DNA from: JAAOIF01 sp965217125
GTDB lineage: Bacteria; Pseudomonadota; Gammaproteobacteria; PS1; Pseudothioglobaceae
Reading direction: 5' to 3'
Assembly: GCA_965217125.1 (NCBI GenBank)
Contig: OZ244244.1
Location: 558,001-622,000 of the forward strand
Length of the DNA: 64,000 nucleotides
The notes under the pieces: model-generated
Databases searched by the model: none
What the model was told of the DNA's origin: nothing
The model's input: the letters and a program-made list of their open reading frames with translations, nothing else
Translations under genes and position numbers: made by a program
Shown here: positions 36,284-44,661 of the stretch, piece by piece
How positions within the stretch are numbered: the stretch's first letter is position 1
Layout: each line of letters starts with the position of its first letter

Positions 36284-37459
36284 TTAGAGCGTTATTTTAC
36301 TGCTAAATAGAGTAAAAATCTTAGTCAATTTGCCATGTTGATAGCTATAGAAAATAAAAATCAATAGCCCTATCAAAATATGCACCCACCATAGGCCAAT
36401 AACTGGCGATAAACTCCCATTTTCAAGACTAGATTTGGCAATCAACAAAACATTATTATACAAAATAAACACAACTACGCCAATCAAAACACCTAAATTT
36501 TTACCGCCCCTGGGAGAAGTTTTGCCTAATAGAATTGCTAAAACGGATAAAATTAAAATACTGAATGGCTGGGAAAAACGCCACTGCAACTCCGCTGTTT
36601 CGTCCAAACCATCTGCGCCGAATAACTCTAAGGTGCTACGCCCTTCTACTTTGCTGTAATGCACAATAGATTGTTGTTGTTCGCCATCAATAATTTGTAA
36701 ATCGTATGAGTCAAAATCTAACACTCTTTTGTTATTTTCGCTTGGAAAACCATGATAACGCCTGCCATCTTTAAGGTGCAAATACACACTATTGCTAATC
36801 GGGTCGGTGTATTTTTGTGCTTGTTTGGCTAAGGTGATAATTGGCTTACCATTAATCAAAGCATAGATAAAAACGGCTTGCATTTCTTGTTGGCCTGCTT
36901 GTTTGCCGTCCTTAACTGCTGAGCTGTAGAAAACAATATCACCACCCTTAAAAGTTTGAAATTCACCTTGCTTAATAAGTGAAAATTCTGAGGAATTTTC
37001 AGTGCGCTGCATAATGATGCTTTTTTGTTCTTTAGACCAAGGCACAACAACGGTAGTTAAAAACAGAGCAAGCACAACAACAAATATCACGATTGGCTGA
37101 ATAAATAGCACAAAATGTTTATCACCAACGCCGATAGAATTCATCACAATCGCCTCAGATTCTTTATACAACTTAGCAAACGCTAAAATAATCGCCAAAA
37201 ACAAAGACAAGGATAAAATCAGTGGCATATCTTTAATAATCTTCAAGCTAATCAAGGGTAATAAATCAACTACCGGGATGCCTTCTCGCAGGCTTTCTTT
37301 AACCACTAACACCAATTGATTGCCAAATAACACTAATCCAATCACCAAAAAAACAGCGAGTAGCAGTATTGATACCTTGCGCATTAAGTATTTAGCAAGA
37401 GTAGTATTGACAGGATTTAAGCAAACTTTTAGTTGCTTAAAGATAGATTTTGATTGCAT
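36284..37459 (-). CDS. lptF: Lipopolysaccharide export permease LptF
   Basis: A 391-residue YjgP/YjgQ-family membrane protein: membrane spans at about 25-60, 65-90 and 108-130, a large periplasmic beta-jellyroll domain, then three more spans near the end (FSILILSVLAILLGKTSPRG). With LptG and LptB it powers LPS extraction. lptG does not follow, unlike in many genomes, so LptF versus LptG rests on overall likeness to the LptF N-terminus (YLMRKVSILLLAVFLVI). Confidence 0.85.
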   Translation of the reverse strand: MQSKSIFKQLKVCLNPVNTTLAKYLMRKVSILLLAVFLVIGLVLFGNQLVLVVKESLREGIPVVDLLPLISLKIIKDMPLILSLSLFLAIILAFAKLYKESEAIVMNSIGVGDKHFVLFIQPIVIFVVVLALFLTTVVVPWSKEQKSIIMQRTENSSEFSLIKQGEFQTFKGGDIVFYSSAVKDGKQAGQQEMQAVFIYALINGKPIITLAKQAQKYTDPISNSVYLHLKDGRRYHGFPSENNKRVLDFDSYDLQIIDGEQQQSIVHYSKVEGRSTLELFGADGLDETAELQWRFSQPFSILILSVLAILLGKTSPRGGKNLGVLIGVVVFILYNNVLLIAKSSLENGSLSPVIGLWWVHILIGLLIFIFYSYQHGKLTKIFTLFSSKITL

Positions 37460-37493
37460 GGTCTAAGTATAAACCAAAGTGTTAAAGGCCCCT

Positions 37494-38756
37494 TTATTTC
37501 TTTTGTGACATTGAGGCAAAAAATTCATCATTAGTTTTGCTCAGTTTTAAACGGTCAATTAAAAATTCTGCCGCTTCAACGGTATCCATAGGATGCAAGA
37601 TTTTACGCAAAATCCACATTTTTTGTAATTCTTTCTCATTAGTAATTAACTCCTCACGACGGGTTCCAGAAGCGTTAATGTTAATTGCTGGGAAAATACG
37701 CTTTTCACTAAGTCGGCGCTCAAGATGCAGTTCCATATTGCCAGTGCCTTTAAATTCTTGATAAATTACTTCATCCATTTTCGAGCCAGTGTCCACCAAA
37801 GCGGTGGCAATGATAGTAACACTACCGCCATTTTCGATATTTCTAGCCGCACCAAAGAAACGCTTTGGGCGTTGCAAAGCATTAGCATCTACACCGCCTG
37901 TTAATACTTTACCAGAGGAGGGGGCAACCGTATTATAAGCACGGGCAAGACGGGTGATTGAATCTAGTAAAATCACCACATCTCTGCCTTGTTCTGCGCG
38001 TCTTTTGGCTTTTTGAATTACTATTTCGGCGACCTGAACATGGCGTTTTGCGGGCTCGTCAAAAGTGCTGGCAACTACCTCACCACGCACTGTGCGCTCC
38101 ATTTCAGTAACTTCCTCAGGGCGCTCGTCAATCAGCAATACAATTAGCTCGCATTCTGGGTGATTGCACGAGATAGACGCGGCAATATTTTGCATAATCA
38201 TGGTTTTACCCGCTTTAGGTGATGCAACCAAAAGCCCTCTTTGTCCTTTACCAAAAGGTGCTACCAGATCAATCACTCTGGCGGTAATATCCTCAGTGCC
38301 ACCATTGCCAATCTCTAATTTAATACGCTGATTCGGATGTAGCGGCGTTAATGAAGCAAAGGGAATTCTGTTTCTAACATGGTCTGGGTCTTCGCCATTC
38401 ACATCTGAAACCTTAATCAAAGCAAAATATTTTTCGCCTTTTTTAGGGGCGCGAATCTTGCCAGTAACCAAATCACCAGTGGATAAATTAAAACGCCTAA
38501 TTTGATTTGGAGAAACATAAATATCATCTGGGCCAGATACATACGAATCATCCGCAGAGCGTAAAAACCCGTATCCCTCTTGCAATATATCTAACACCCC
38601 ATCACCTAAAACCTCCTCATTACTATAGGCTTTGTTTTTTAATATTGCAAAAATAAGGGTTTGTTTTTTAGCGCGTGAGATATTTTCTATGCCTAAAGAT
38701 TGTGCTAATTCTAATAATTCAGTAGGTGTAGAGCGTTTAAGTTCGGATAATTTCAT
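37494..38756 (-). CDS. rho: Transcription termination factor Rho
   Basis: A 420-residue hexameric RNA helicase. Cold-shock-like RNA-binding domain (GFLRSADDSYVSGPDDIYVS), Walker A (SPKAGKTMIMQNIA), Walker B (VVILLDSITRLARAYN), and the Q/R-loop region follow in order. It ends Rho-dependent transcripts. trxA lies 85 bp upstream, the usual trxA-rho order. Confidence 0.97.
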   Translation of the reverse strand: MKLSELKRSTPTELLELAQSLGIENISRAKKQTLIFAILKNKAYSNEEVLGDGVLDILQEGYGFLRSADDSYVSGPDDIYVSPNQIRRFNLSTGDLVTGKIRAPKKGEKYFALIKVSDVNGEDPDHVRNRIPFASLTPLHPNQRIKLEIGNGGTEDITARVIDLVAPFGKGQRGLLVASPKAGKTMIMQNIAASISCNHPECELIVLLIDERPEEVTEMERTVRGEVVASTFDEPAKRHVQVAEIVIQKAKRRAEQGRDVVILLDSITRLARAYNTVAPSSGKVLTGGVDANALQRPKRFFGAARNIENGGSVTIIATALVDTGSKMDEVIYQEFKGTGNMELHLERRLSEKRIFPAININASGTRREELITNEKELQKMWILRKILHPMDTVEAAEFLIDRLKLSKTNDEFFASMSQKK

Positions 38757-38841
38757 CAGGTTTCCAATGGATAAAAGAAAGTGTCAGTAAAAATAACCGA
38801 CACGGGTTTGTTATAAGGTCTTTGTGTAACTATGTAAATCC

Positions 38842-39168
38842 CTAAATATTGACATCAATAAAAGTGCTAAGCTCCGCTTTTGTTAGCGCCCCCATTTTGC
38901 TTGCTTCAACTGTGCCGGCTTTAAACAATAACATGGTTGGAATACCACGGATGCCGTATTTAGGAGAGATTTGCTGATTTTCGTCAATATTTATTTTAGC
39001 AATGGTGATTTTCCCATCATATTCATCAGCAATTTCATCTAACACTGGCGCTAAAGCCTTGCAAGGAGCGCACCATGGCGCCCAAAAATCAACTAAAACT
39101 ACTCCTGGGGCATTGACCACATCTGCTGTAAAGGAGGCATCTGTTACTACTTTAATTTTATCATTCAT
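38842..39168 (-). CDS. trxA: Thioredoxin 1
   Basis: A 108-residue thioredoxin with the active site in FWAPWCAPCKALAPV. The redox site is WCAPC, not the usual WCGPC; Ala in place of Gly is uncommon but known and may shift the redox potential slightly. The cis-Pro segment GIRGIPTMLLF is intact. Followed by rho. Confidence 0.95.
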   Translation of the reverse strand: MNDKIKVVTDASFTADVVNAPGVVLVDFWAPWCAPCKALAPVLDEIADEYDGKITIAKINIDENQQISPKYGIRGIPTMLLFKAGTVEASKMGALTKAELSTFIDVNI

Positions 39169-39269
39169 AATTTTGTGTAATATTAATTGGAAAATGGGGT
39201 GATTTATAAGTCAGCAGAACTGCTGTGTTTTGGTATTATATAGTTTATTTAATCAATATGTAATTATTT

Positions 39270-41789
39270 TTATAATTTTTCTTCTAACATTTGTTTTACA
39301 GCTTTCTGTTGCTTCTGGGTTAAGGGCTGGCGTTTATTATTGCTTACAAAAAAAATATTTTCAACTCGCTCTCCTAAAGTTGTAATTCTAGCGTTTACTA
39401 AAGCAATACTAAGATGATGAAAAATATAAGCAATACTTGACAATAAGCCCTGTTTATCAATCATATTAATTTCTATTTCAGTTAGATTCCATTTTTTATT
39501 ATAGGCAAAAACAATGCTTATTTTATGCTTAAAATGCCTATGAGTAAACTTATTGCTGGTTTCTTTTGTGCGCAGATTAATTTTGCTAATTCCATCTTCT
39601 ATTAGTTGATTGATATTAACTTGCTGCAAAATATCATCTTGCAAAACACTGATAGTATTATACGCTTTTTGATTTTTACTGGTTAAGATTTTGGCATCAA
39701 CAATATCCAAACCGAGTTTTTCAATAATACTTACTAACTTGAAAAACAACCCTTTTGAATCATTGGCATATACAAAAATATCCACCACATTATGCTCGGA
39801 TAAGCGTGAACATACACTAATTTTTTTATCGATTGATTTTATCACTAACGATAAATGCCACACTATATCATCAATTCCATAATGCAAAAAATAATCTTTT
39901 GGCAGTGTTGTTAAGATTTTTTCAGTTTGTTTAGGGGCATAACCTTGCTTAATAAGCTCAAGCAAAATCGTTTGTCTAATTTGCTCAATTTCTTGGGTTT
40001 TATCCAAAAGCTCAACATTGCTGCCAAGCAATAAATGCGCTTTAGTCTTGTAAAATAATTTTTTCAACAAGGAATCCTTCCAATCATTCCACAAATCATC
40101 TCTGGTAGCGCGGATATCTGCTACCGTTAGTAAATATAGCATCTGTAAAAACTCAATCGAGCCCACTTTTTTAGCAAATTTGTCAATAACCTCAAAATCT
40201 TCTAAATCTTGCTTTTGTGCGGTTTGCGACATTAACAAATGCTGCGCAACTATTTTAGATACTAATCTAACATCATCTGCTTGAAGTTGATGATGACGGC
40301 AAAAGTCTTGCGCATCTTTAGCGCCTAACTCAGCATGATTACCACCTCGACCCTTGGCAATATCGTGAAATAGCCCGGCTAACAATAATAACTCGGGTTT
40401 TTTAATGGTTTTGGCGATATTGCTACATAAATCAAACTCATTAGAAAAATCATCCACAAAAAACCGCCTTAGATTACGAATCACAAACAAGCTATGCTGG
40501 TCAACCGTATAAGCATGAAATAAATCATATTGCATAAGCCCCATAATTTTCCCAAATATTGGAATATAACGCTCTAATATGCCATAACGATTCATCAGTT
40601 TCAAAGCCTTATTAACGCCTTGTTTTTGCTGTAATAATTTAATAAAAAGACGATTATTTTGGCGTTTTTTATGATAACTTGCATCAATCATTTCAATATC
40701 AAACTGCATTTGCCGCAGGGTGCCTACATTGATACCACGCACATAATTATGTTTGGCAATCAACAAGAAAATTTCAATAAAAGCAGCTGGATAGCTTTTA
40801 AAAACGCCATCATTAGTGGCTTTAATATAACCATGATTAATCACAAAACGCTCATTTAGGTTTTGTGTAAGCAACACACGCTTTTCCAACAATTGCAGTA
40901 AAATATCATTCAAACGAGACACCTTAGTCGCGGTTTGATAATAATCTTTCATCAACTGTTCAACCGCCATCACATTCGTATCAACATAACCCAACATAGC
41001 AGCAAGCTGTTGTTGATACTGAAACGCAATTTTGTCTTCTCTACGCTTGCTAATAATATGCAAGGCAAAACGCAACTTCCACAAAAATAATTGGCTATTT
41101 TTCAGCAAATCATACTCGTTTTCACTAAGATAGGATTTATCGACCAAATCCGCCAAACTATTCACATCAAAATACCATTTAGCCACCCAAGCAACAGTTT
41201 GAATATCTCGCAATCCGCCTGGACTTTCTTTGAGATTAGGCTCTAAACTATAAGCAGTATCAGCACGACTAACATGGCGATTATGCTGCTCTTTTTGTCT
41301 CTCTAGCAAAAACGATTGAGATGACCAATTACTGCTCTTAATCATCGATTTCATATTCAAAAACAATGTATTTTTACCCATCAATAAACGCGATTCTAAC
41401 AAGTTAGTAACCACACTCAAATCTTTAATTTCCACCTCACAATCGTTCATATCTCGAACGGCATGCCCCACTTCCAAGCCAATATCCCACAAAAATGTTA
41501 AAAAATTAGTAATGTTTTGCTGATAGGCATTATGCGCAGCATCAGGAATTAGTATTAGCAAATCAATATCAGAATAAAGATGCAGCTCGCCTCTGCCATA
41601 ACCACCAACCGCCACCAAACAAAGCTCATCATCCATCGCAAAATCCCGCCAAGCCTGTGTTAATAAATCATCAATACACTTACTACGCCTAAACACCAAG
41701 TTTTCAACCTGTTCAGGCGCTTGCAAAAATCCTTGTTGCAGAGAATTTTGTAAGGATTGATAGTTGTCTTTAAATTTATCTAATTGCAT
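39270..41789 (-). CDS. glnD: PII uridylyltransferase / uridylyl-removing enzyme GlnD
   Basis: An 839-residue nitrogen sensor. Domains in order: nucleotidyltransferase (VGGYGRGELHLYSDIDLLIL), helical linker, HD hydrolase (LLAGLFHDIAKGRGGNHAELG), and two C-terminal ACT glutamine-binding domains (about 655-730 and 765-839). It uridylylates PII at Tyr51 under nitrogen limitation; both the PII target and AmtB are encoded at 30640-32265. Confidence 0.96.
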   Translation of the reverse strand: MQLDKFKDNYQSLQNSLQQGFLQAPEQVENLVFRRSKCIDDLLTQAWRDFAMDDELCLVAVGGYGRGELHLYSDIDLLILIPDAAHNAYQQNITNFLTFLWDIGLEVGHAVRDMNDCEVEIKDLSVVTNLLESRLLMGKNTLFLNMKSMIKSSNWSSQSFLLERQKEQHNRHVSRADTAYSLEPNLKESPGGLRDIQTVAWVAKWYFDVNSLADLVDKSYLSENEYDLLKNSQLFLWKLRFALHIISKRREDKIAFQYQQQLAAMLGYVDTNVMAVEQLMKDYYQTATKVSRLNDILLQLLEKRVLLTQNLNERFVINHGYIKATNDGVFKSYPAAFIEIFLLIAKHNYVRGINVGTLRQMQFDIEMIDASYHKKRQNNRLFIKLLQQKQGVNKALKLMNRYGILERYIPIFGKIMGLMQYDLFHAYTVDQHSLFVIRNLRRFFVDDFSNEFDLCSNIAKTIKKPELLLLAGLFHDIAKGRGGNHAELGAKDAQDFCRHHQLQADDVRLVSKIVAQHLLMSQTAQKQDLEDFEVIDKFAKKVGSIEFLQMLYLLTVADIRATRDDLWNDWKDSLLKKLFYKTKAHLLLGSNVELLDKTQEIEQIRQTILLELIKQGYAPKQTEKILTTLPKDYFLHYGIDDIVWHLSLVIKSIDKKISVCSRLSEHNVVDIFVYANDSKGLFFKLVSIIEKLGLDIVDAKILTSKNQKAYNTISVLQDDILQQVNINQLIEDGISKINLRTKETSNKFTHRHFKHKISIVFAYNKKWNLTEIEINMIDKQGLLSSIAYIFHHLSIALVNARITTLGERVENIFFVSNNKRQPLTQKQQKAVKQMLEEKL

Positions 41790-41957
41790 TGTTTAAAAAT
41801 ATTGGGAAAATAACAAAGTTATTTGGCTAAATTTAGCCAGCGAAATGGATGAACGATTTACATACTTATTAGGATAAGCGCACGGAAAACCCGGTCCTTT
41901 TTTTTAAAAATAAATTATTTATAATTATATCTCGTTTATTTTATTATGAATATATAT
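41790..41957. other. Intergenic region before the integron remnant
   Basis: AT-rich DNA containing a short C/G-rich patch (GGAAAACCCGGTCC near 41883-41897) that marks a possible breakpoint. No gene or known signal is recognised. Confidence 0.4.
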
Positions 41958-42083
41958 TTAAACTATAGATAAATATTTTGCCAATACTTTATAAGTGTTT
42001 TCTGTTTTATACGCATAACTCATTCTACGCATCAATTCACGTATTTGCAGTAACACAGGTTTATTTTCTGCTATCATATTCAT
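41958..42083 (-). pseudogene. N-terminal remnant of an integron-type tyrosine recombinase
   Basis: The 41-codon frame starts MNMIAENKPVLLQIRELMRR and continues MSYAYKTENTYKVLAKY. The pattern LLxxIRExxRxxxYxxxTExxY matches the SAM-like N-terminal domain of IntI integrases (known form roughly VRxxIRxxHYSxRTExxYxxWI). The frame then ends in AT-rich DNA, so the catalytic part is lost. It is divergent from the cassette genes and ends 122 bp from the attI-like core, the layout of an integron. Confidence 0.55.
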
Positions 42084-42204
42084 CAAAATTAAACCATGTA
42101 ATTAACTTTTTTACTTTTTATCTTAAAACAGATAAAATTTGACTGTTTTTTACCAGATTTGTTTTTAATATCGCATTATAATGAAATATGTCCTTATAAT
42201 AATA

Positions 42205-42211
42205 GTTAGGT
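42205..42211 (+). other. Core site of the first cassette (attI x attC junction)
   Basis: GTTAGGT fits the integron core consensus GTTRRRY exactly. It lies between the divergent integrase remnant and the first cassette gene, which starts 8 bp later. Crossover would be after the first G. Confidence 0.55.
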
Positions 42212-42218
42212 GTTACTT

Positions 42219-42551
42219 ATGTTTAAATTTTTTAAAAAACTACAAAGAAGAGAAAACTTTAAATTAATCGCTTCTTGTAGTCAAATGGCTAGAAGATTAC
42301 AAAGTTTACATGAAAGTAGTAAAGCCTTCTATGTTGGTGATGATGAATCACTTCAATTATTTGAATCCATGACAGTAATTCTTAAAGACCTCAATGAATT
42401 GGAATTATGGTTGGAGCATAACGAAGTATTAGTAATAGAAGAATCAAAAGAACTTCTAAATTTACATTGGAAATTGACCAATATGGTTAAACAAATGGAA
42501 GAAGGAAGAAAAGAAGGTGAAAGATTAGCTAAGGAAAGATTAGGCTTGTAA
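42219..42551 (+). CDS. Hypothetical protein, first gene of cassette 1
   Basis: A 110-residue helical protein (MFKFFKKLQRRENFKLIASC), acidic in the middle and ending in KEGERLAKERLGL. I used the ATG at 42219, not a GTG three codons earlier; AGG lies about 10 bases upstream. I recognise no family. It lies just after the attI-like core and 7 bp before the next gene, so both would travel on one cassette. Confidence 0.6.
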   Translation: MFKFFKKLQRRENFKLIASCSQMARRLQSLHESSKAFYVGDDESLQLFESMTVILKDLNELELWLEHNEVLVIEESKELLNLHWKLTNMVKQMEEGRKEGERLAKERLGL

Positions 42552-42558
42552 TTTACTA

Positions 42559-42912
42559 ATGAAAAAGGAACTTGCAAAAATCGAGAGTTTTCTGAAGGAG
42601 CCTGAGAACGAATGGCGCTGGCATGCTACACAAGTCATAGCAGAAGTACCTTCAGGATATCTGGCAACTTATGGCGCTATCGCCGATGCAGTAAATAAAC
42701 GGCACGGTTTAGGCATCATAGGAAGAAATGTAGGTTGGCTACGAAAAAAACTGTATGAAAAATTCACTCATTACACTGAAGTTCCACTGCATCGTATCGC
42801 TAAGGATGGAGATGTCGGCTCATTACATGACTCAAGTGAAACGAAACTACGCAATGACCATTTAAGATCAAAAGAAGGGTCATTAGAGAACCCCAAATGG
42901 TGGTGTCCATAA
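42559..42912 (+). CDS. Alkyltransferase-like (MGMT DNA-binding-fold) protein without the active cysteine
   Basis: A 117-residue protein with the winged-helix fold of O6-alkylguanine-DNA alkyltransferase: VPSGYLATYGAIADAVN and GIIGRNVGWLRKK recall the recognition helix. At the active-site position it has PLHR (residues 76-79), where active enzymes have PCHR and typical ATL proteins PWHR. It therefore cannot accept an alkyl group, but could bind damaged DNA like ATL proteins; this is inference. The stop is followed 6 bp later by an attC site. Confidence 0.72.
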   Translation: MKKELAKIESFLKEPENEWRWHATQVIAEVPSGYLATYGAIADAVNKRHGLGIIGRNVGWLRKKLYEKFTHYTEVPLHRIAKDGDVGSLHDSSETKLRNDHLRSKEGSLENPKWWCP

Positions 42913-42918
42913 AAAATG

Positions 42919-42978
42919 CGCTAACAATCGCATGCAGTCTGGCGCAACAAAACTGCGTAGCTGATGTGGGCGTTATCT
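42919..42978 (+). repeat. attC site of cassette 1
   Basis: A 60-bp imperfect palindrome between CGCTAAC (42919-42925) and GTTATCT (42972-42978). The outer arms TAAC...CAT and ATG...GTTA pair, and inner arms GCAGT (42934-42938) and ACTGC (42952-42956) pair around a 13-nt loop. The TAACAA...GGGCGTTA frame resembles Vibrio-type attC sites. Confidence 0.65.
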
Positions 42979-43008
42979 TTGCAAAATAAATATTCCCAAA
43001 AAGCAAAA

Positions 43009-43521
43009 ATGTTTCCCAATAAAAAACAATGGCAGTCATGGTCTTTACCAAGTAAGTTGACAGCAATAGGCACATATGTAGGAATAATTGGGGTAGTTTT
43101 ATCAACTTTATTCTTTATAATTACATCTAACTTGGGATCAAAAATAATCATCACAATCCCCCCACTTCCCGGCGACTCTGGCTGGCTTCTTTTGGGTGAT
43201 TTTGATCCCAAACAAAATCACTATACAAGAGGACCTTTATATAAAATAATTCATTCAAATTATGCTGACAAATCACTTCTACCAAGGAAAGGTGAACACA
43301 TAGAAACCACAGCAAAACGAAATTTGATCATTGCAGATTACGAAAACTCCGGTACAACAAAATTATTCCAACCTCCTTGGCAAGAAGGTATTTTAGATGA
43401 TGATGATTATACAGGAGTTAAAATTTTGAAATCATCTAGACTGGAAGTCCGAGATGTTAGCTTGGGGCATTACCCAGGAATGCCCTATGTTGTCTGGGTG
43501 CGCATTGGTCATATTCCATAG
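43009..43521 (+). CDS. Membrane-anchored hypothetical protein, cassette 2
   Basis: A 170-residue protein with one N-terminal span (LTAIGTYVGIIGVVLSTLFFII) and an extracytoplasmic or cytoplasmic domain with PGDSGWLLLGDFDP and VKILKSSRLEVRDVS, which looks like a small beta-rich fold. The frame is open from an ATG at 42964, but that codon lies inside the attC upstream of the crossover, so the cassette's own start is more likely the ATG at 43009. No family recognised. Confidence 0.6.
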   Translation: MFPNKKQWQSWSLPSKLTAIGTYVGIIGVVLSTLFFIITSNLGSKIIITIPPLPGDSGWLLLGDFDPKQNHYTRGPLYKIIHSNYADKSLLPRKGEHIETTAKRNLIIADYENSGTTKLFQPPWQEGILDDDDYTGVKILKSSRLEVRDVSLGHYPGMPYVVWVRIGHIP

Positions 43522-43528
43522 TGAAAAA

Positions 43529-43568
43529 AGATAACAAATCGTTCGAGAGGGACCAAAAACGCAACTAG
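43529..43568 (+). repeat. Truncated attC site of cassette 2 (left half)
   Basis: AGATAAC (43529-43535) is the exact reverse complement of GTTATCT, the core at the start of the same cassette, as integron recombination requires. It is followed by AAATCGTTCGAG and GGGACCAAAAACGC, like the left arm of chromosomal attC sites. The matching right arm (GTTRRRY) is not found, so the array was cut here. Confidence 0.55.
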
Positions 43569-43632
43569 TTTATTTATTTCTAATTTATTACTGACCCTAA
43601 TTTATTATGTTTTAGTATAGGGGAAAAAGAAA

Positions 43633-44661
43633 ATGACAAAAAAATCAACACATCAACAAATCAACAAATTATCCAATTATCCAATTATCCAAGCCCCAAT
43701 GGCTGGTGGGGTAATTAGCCCTAATTTTGTATCTCAAATCTCAAACTTTGGAATGTTGGGAAGTATACCAAGTGGATATTTGTCTCTTGAGCAACTGGAG
43801 AATTTTATAATTGAAGTTAAAGCAAAAACACCAAACCCTTTTCAAGTAAATATATTTGTTGATTACCAGCAACATCATCAACCCAATATACAAAAACCTA
43901 AAGAGTTAATTGAAATAGAAAAAAAACTGGGCATTTATAATTCAGATTTCTTTGACATTCCTTCAGTAACTAAAGTTAATGAAATATTAGAATTAATACT
44001 AAAGCATAAAATCAAAATAATTAGCACGACTTTTGGTCGTTTACAACAGCAGGATATTCAAAAGTTAAAGAATAATGATGTTTTTATTATGAATACAGTT
44101 AATTGTGTCAAAGAGGCAGAGATAGCTATATTTGAGCAAAAGACAGATTCTGTTATTTTCCAAAGTATAGAGGCAGGAGGGCATAAAGGAGGCTTCTTGG
44201 ACGGGCCGTATAGTGACTCTACTTCAATAATAAAATTAAAAGAGCAATGCCCGGATGTATTTTTTGTTAAATCGGGTGGAATTGTAAATAAAACTGACAT
44301 ACAAGAAGCACTAAGTCAGGGGTATGATAGCGTCCAAATAGGAACTGGGTTTCTGATGACAGTAGAGAGCATGGCTACAGAGTTATACAAGAATATATTA
44401 TTAGAAGTGAAGAATAGCGATCAGACAATTATTACTGATAGCATTACTGGTAAAAAAGCGAGAGGGGTTAGAAATAAATTGTCCACATTAAAAATAGAAA
44501 ATAAATTACCCTACCCCCTGTTACACTATGCAACCAAAAATATTAGAGATTTTGCGAAGCAAAGAGGAGCAAGAGAATACCAGTCTTTTTGGGCAGGAAC
44601 AAGTGCAGCAAAAATTGAATCTGTCCCAAGTTTGCAAGATTATATGGTTTCTTTAATATGA
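43633..44661 (+). CDS. Nitronate monooxygenase / 2-nitropropane dioxygenase-like flavoprotein
   Basis: A 342-residue TIM-barrel FMN enzyme. Family features: PIIQAPMAGGVI near the start, the loop EAGGHKGGFLD, VKSGGIVNKTDI, and QIGTGFLMTVES for phosphate binding. It may oxidise nitronates or act on another substrate; many family members are uncharacterised. The first codons contain short direct DNA repeats (CAACAAAT, CCAATTAT). It lies just past the integron remnant and has its own upstream spacing. Confidence 0.83.
   Translation: MTKKSTHQQINKLSNYPIIQAPMAGGVISPNFVSQISNFGMLGSIPSGYLSLEQLENFIIEVKAKTPNPFQVNIFVDYQQHHQPNIQKPKELIEIEKKLGIYNSDFFDIPSVTKVNEILELILKHKIKIISTTFGRLQQQDIQKLKNNDVFIMNTVNCVKEAEIAIFEQKTDSVIFQSIEAGGHKGGFLDGPYSDSTSIIKLKEQCPDVFFVKSGGIVNKTDIQEALSQGYDSVQIGTGFLMTVESMATELYKNILLEVKNSDQTIITDSITGKKARGVRNKLSTLKIENKLPYPLLHYATKNIRDFAKQRGAREYQSFWAGTSAAKIESVPSLQDYMVSLI

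Noticed and set aside
42964..43008. Upstream ATG for the cassette 2 gene
   Set aside because: It lies inside attC before the crossover point, so it would not belong to the mobile cassette.
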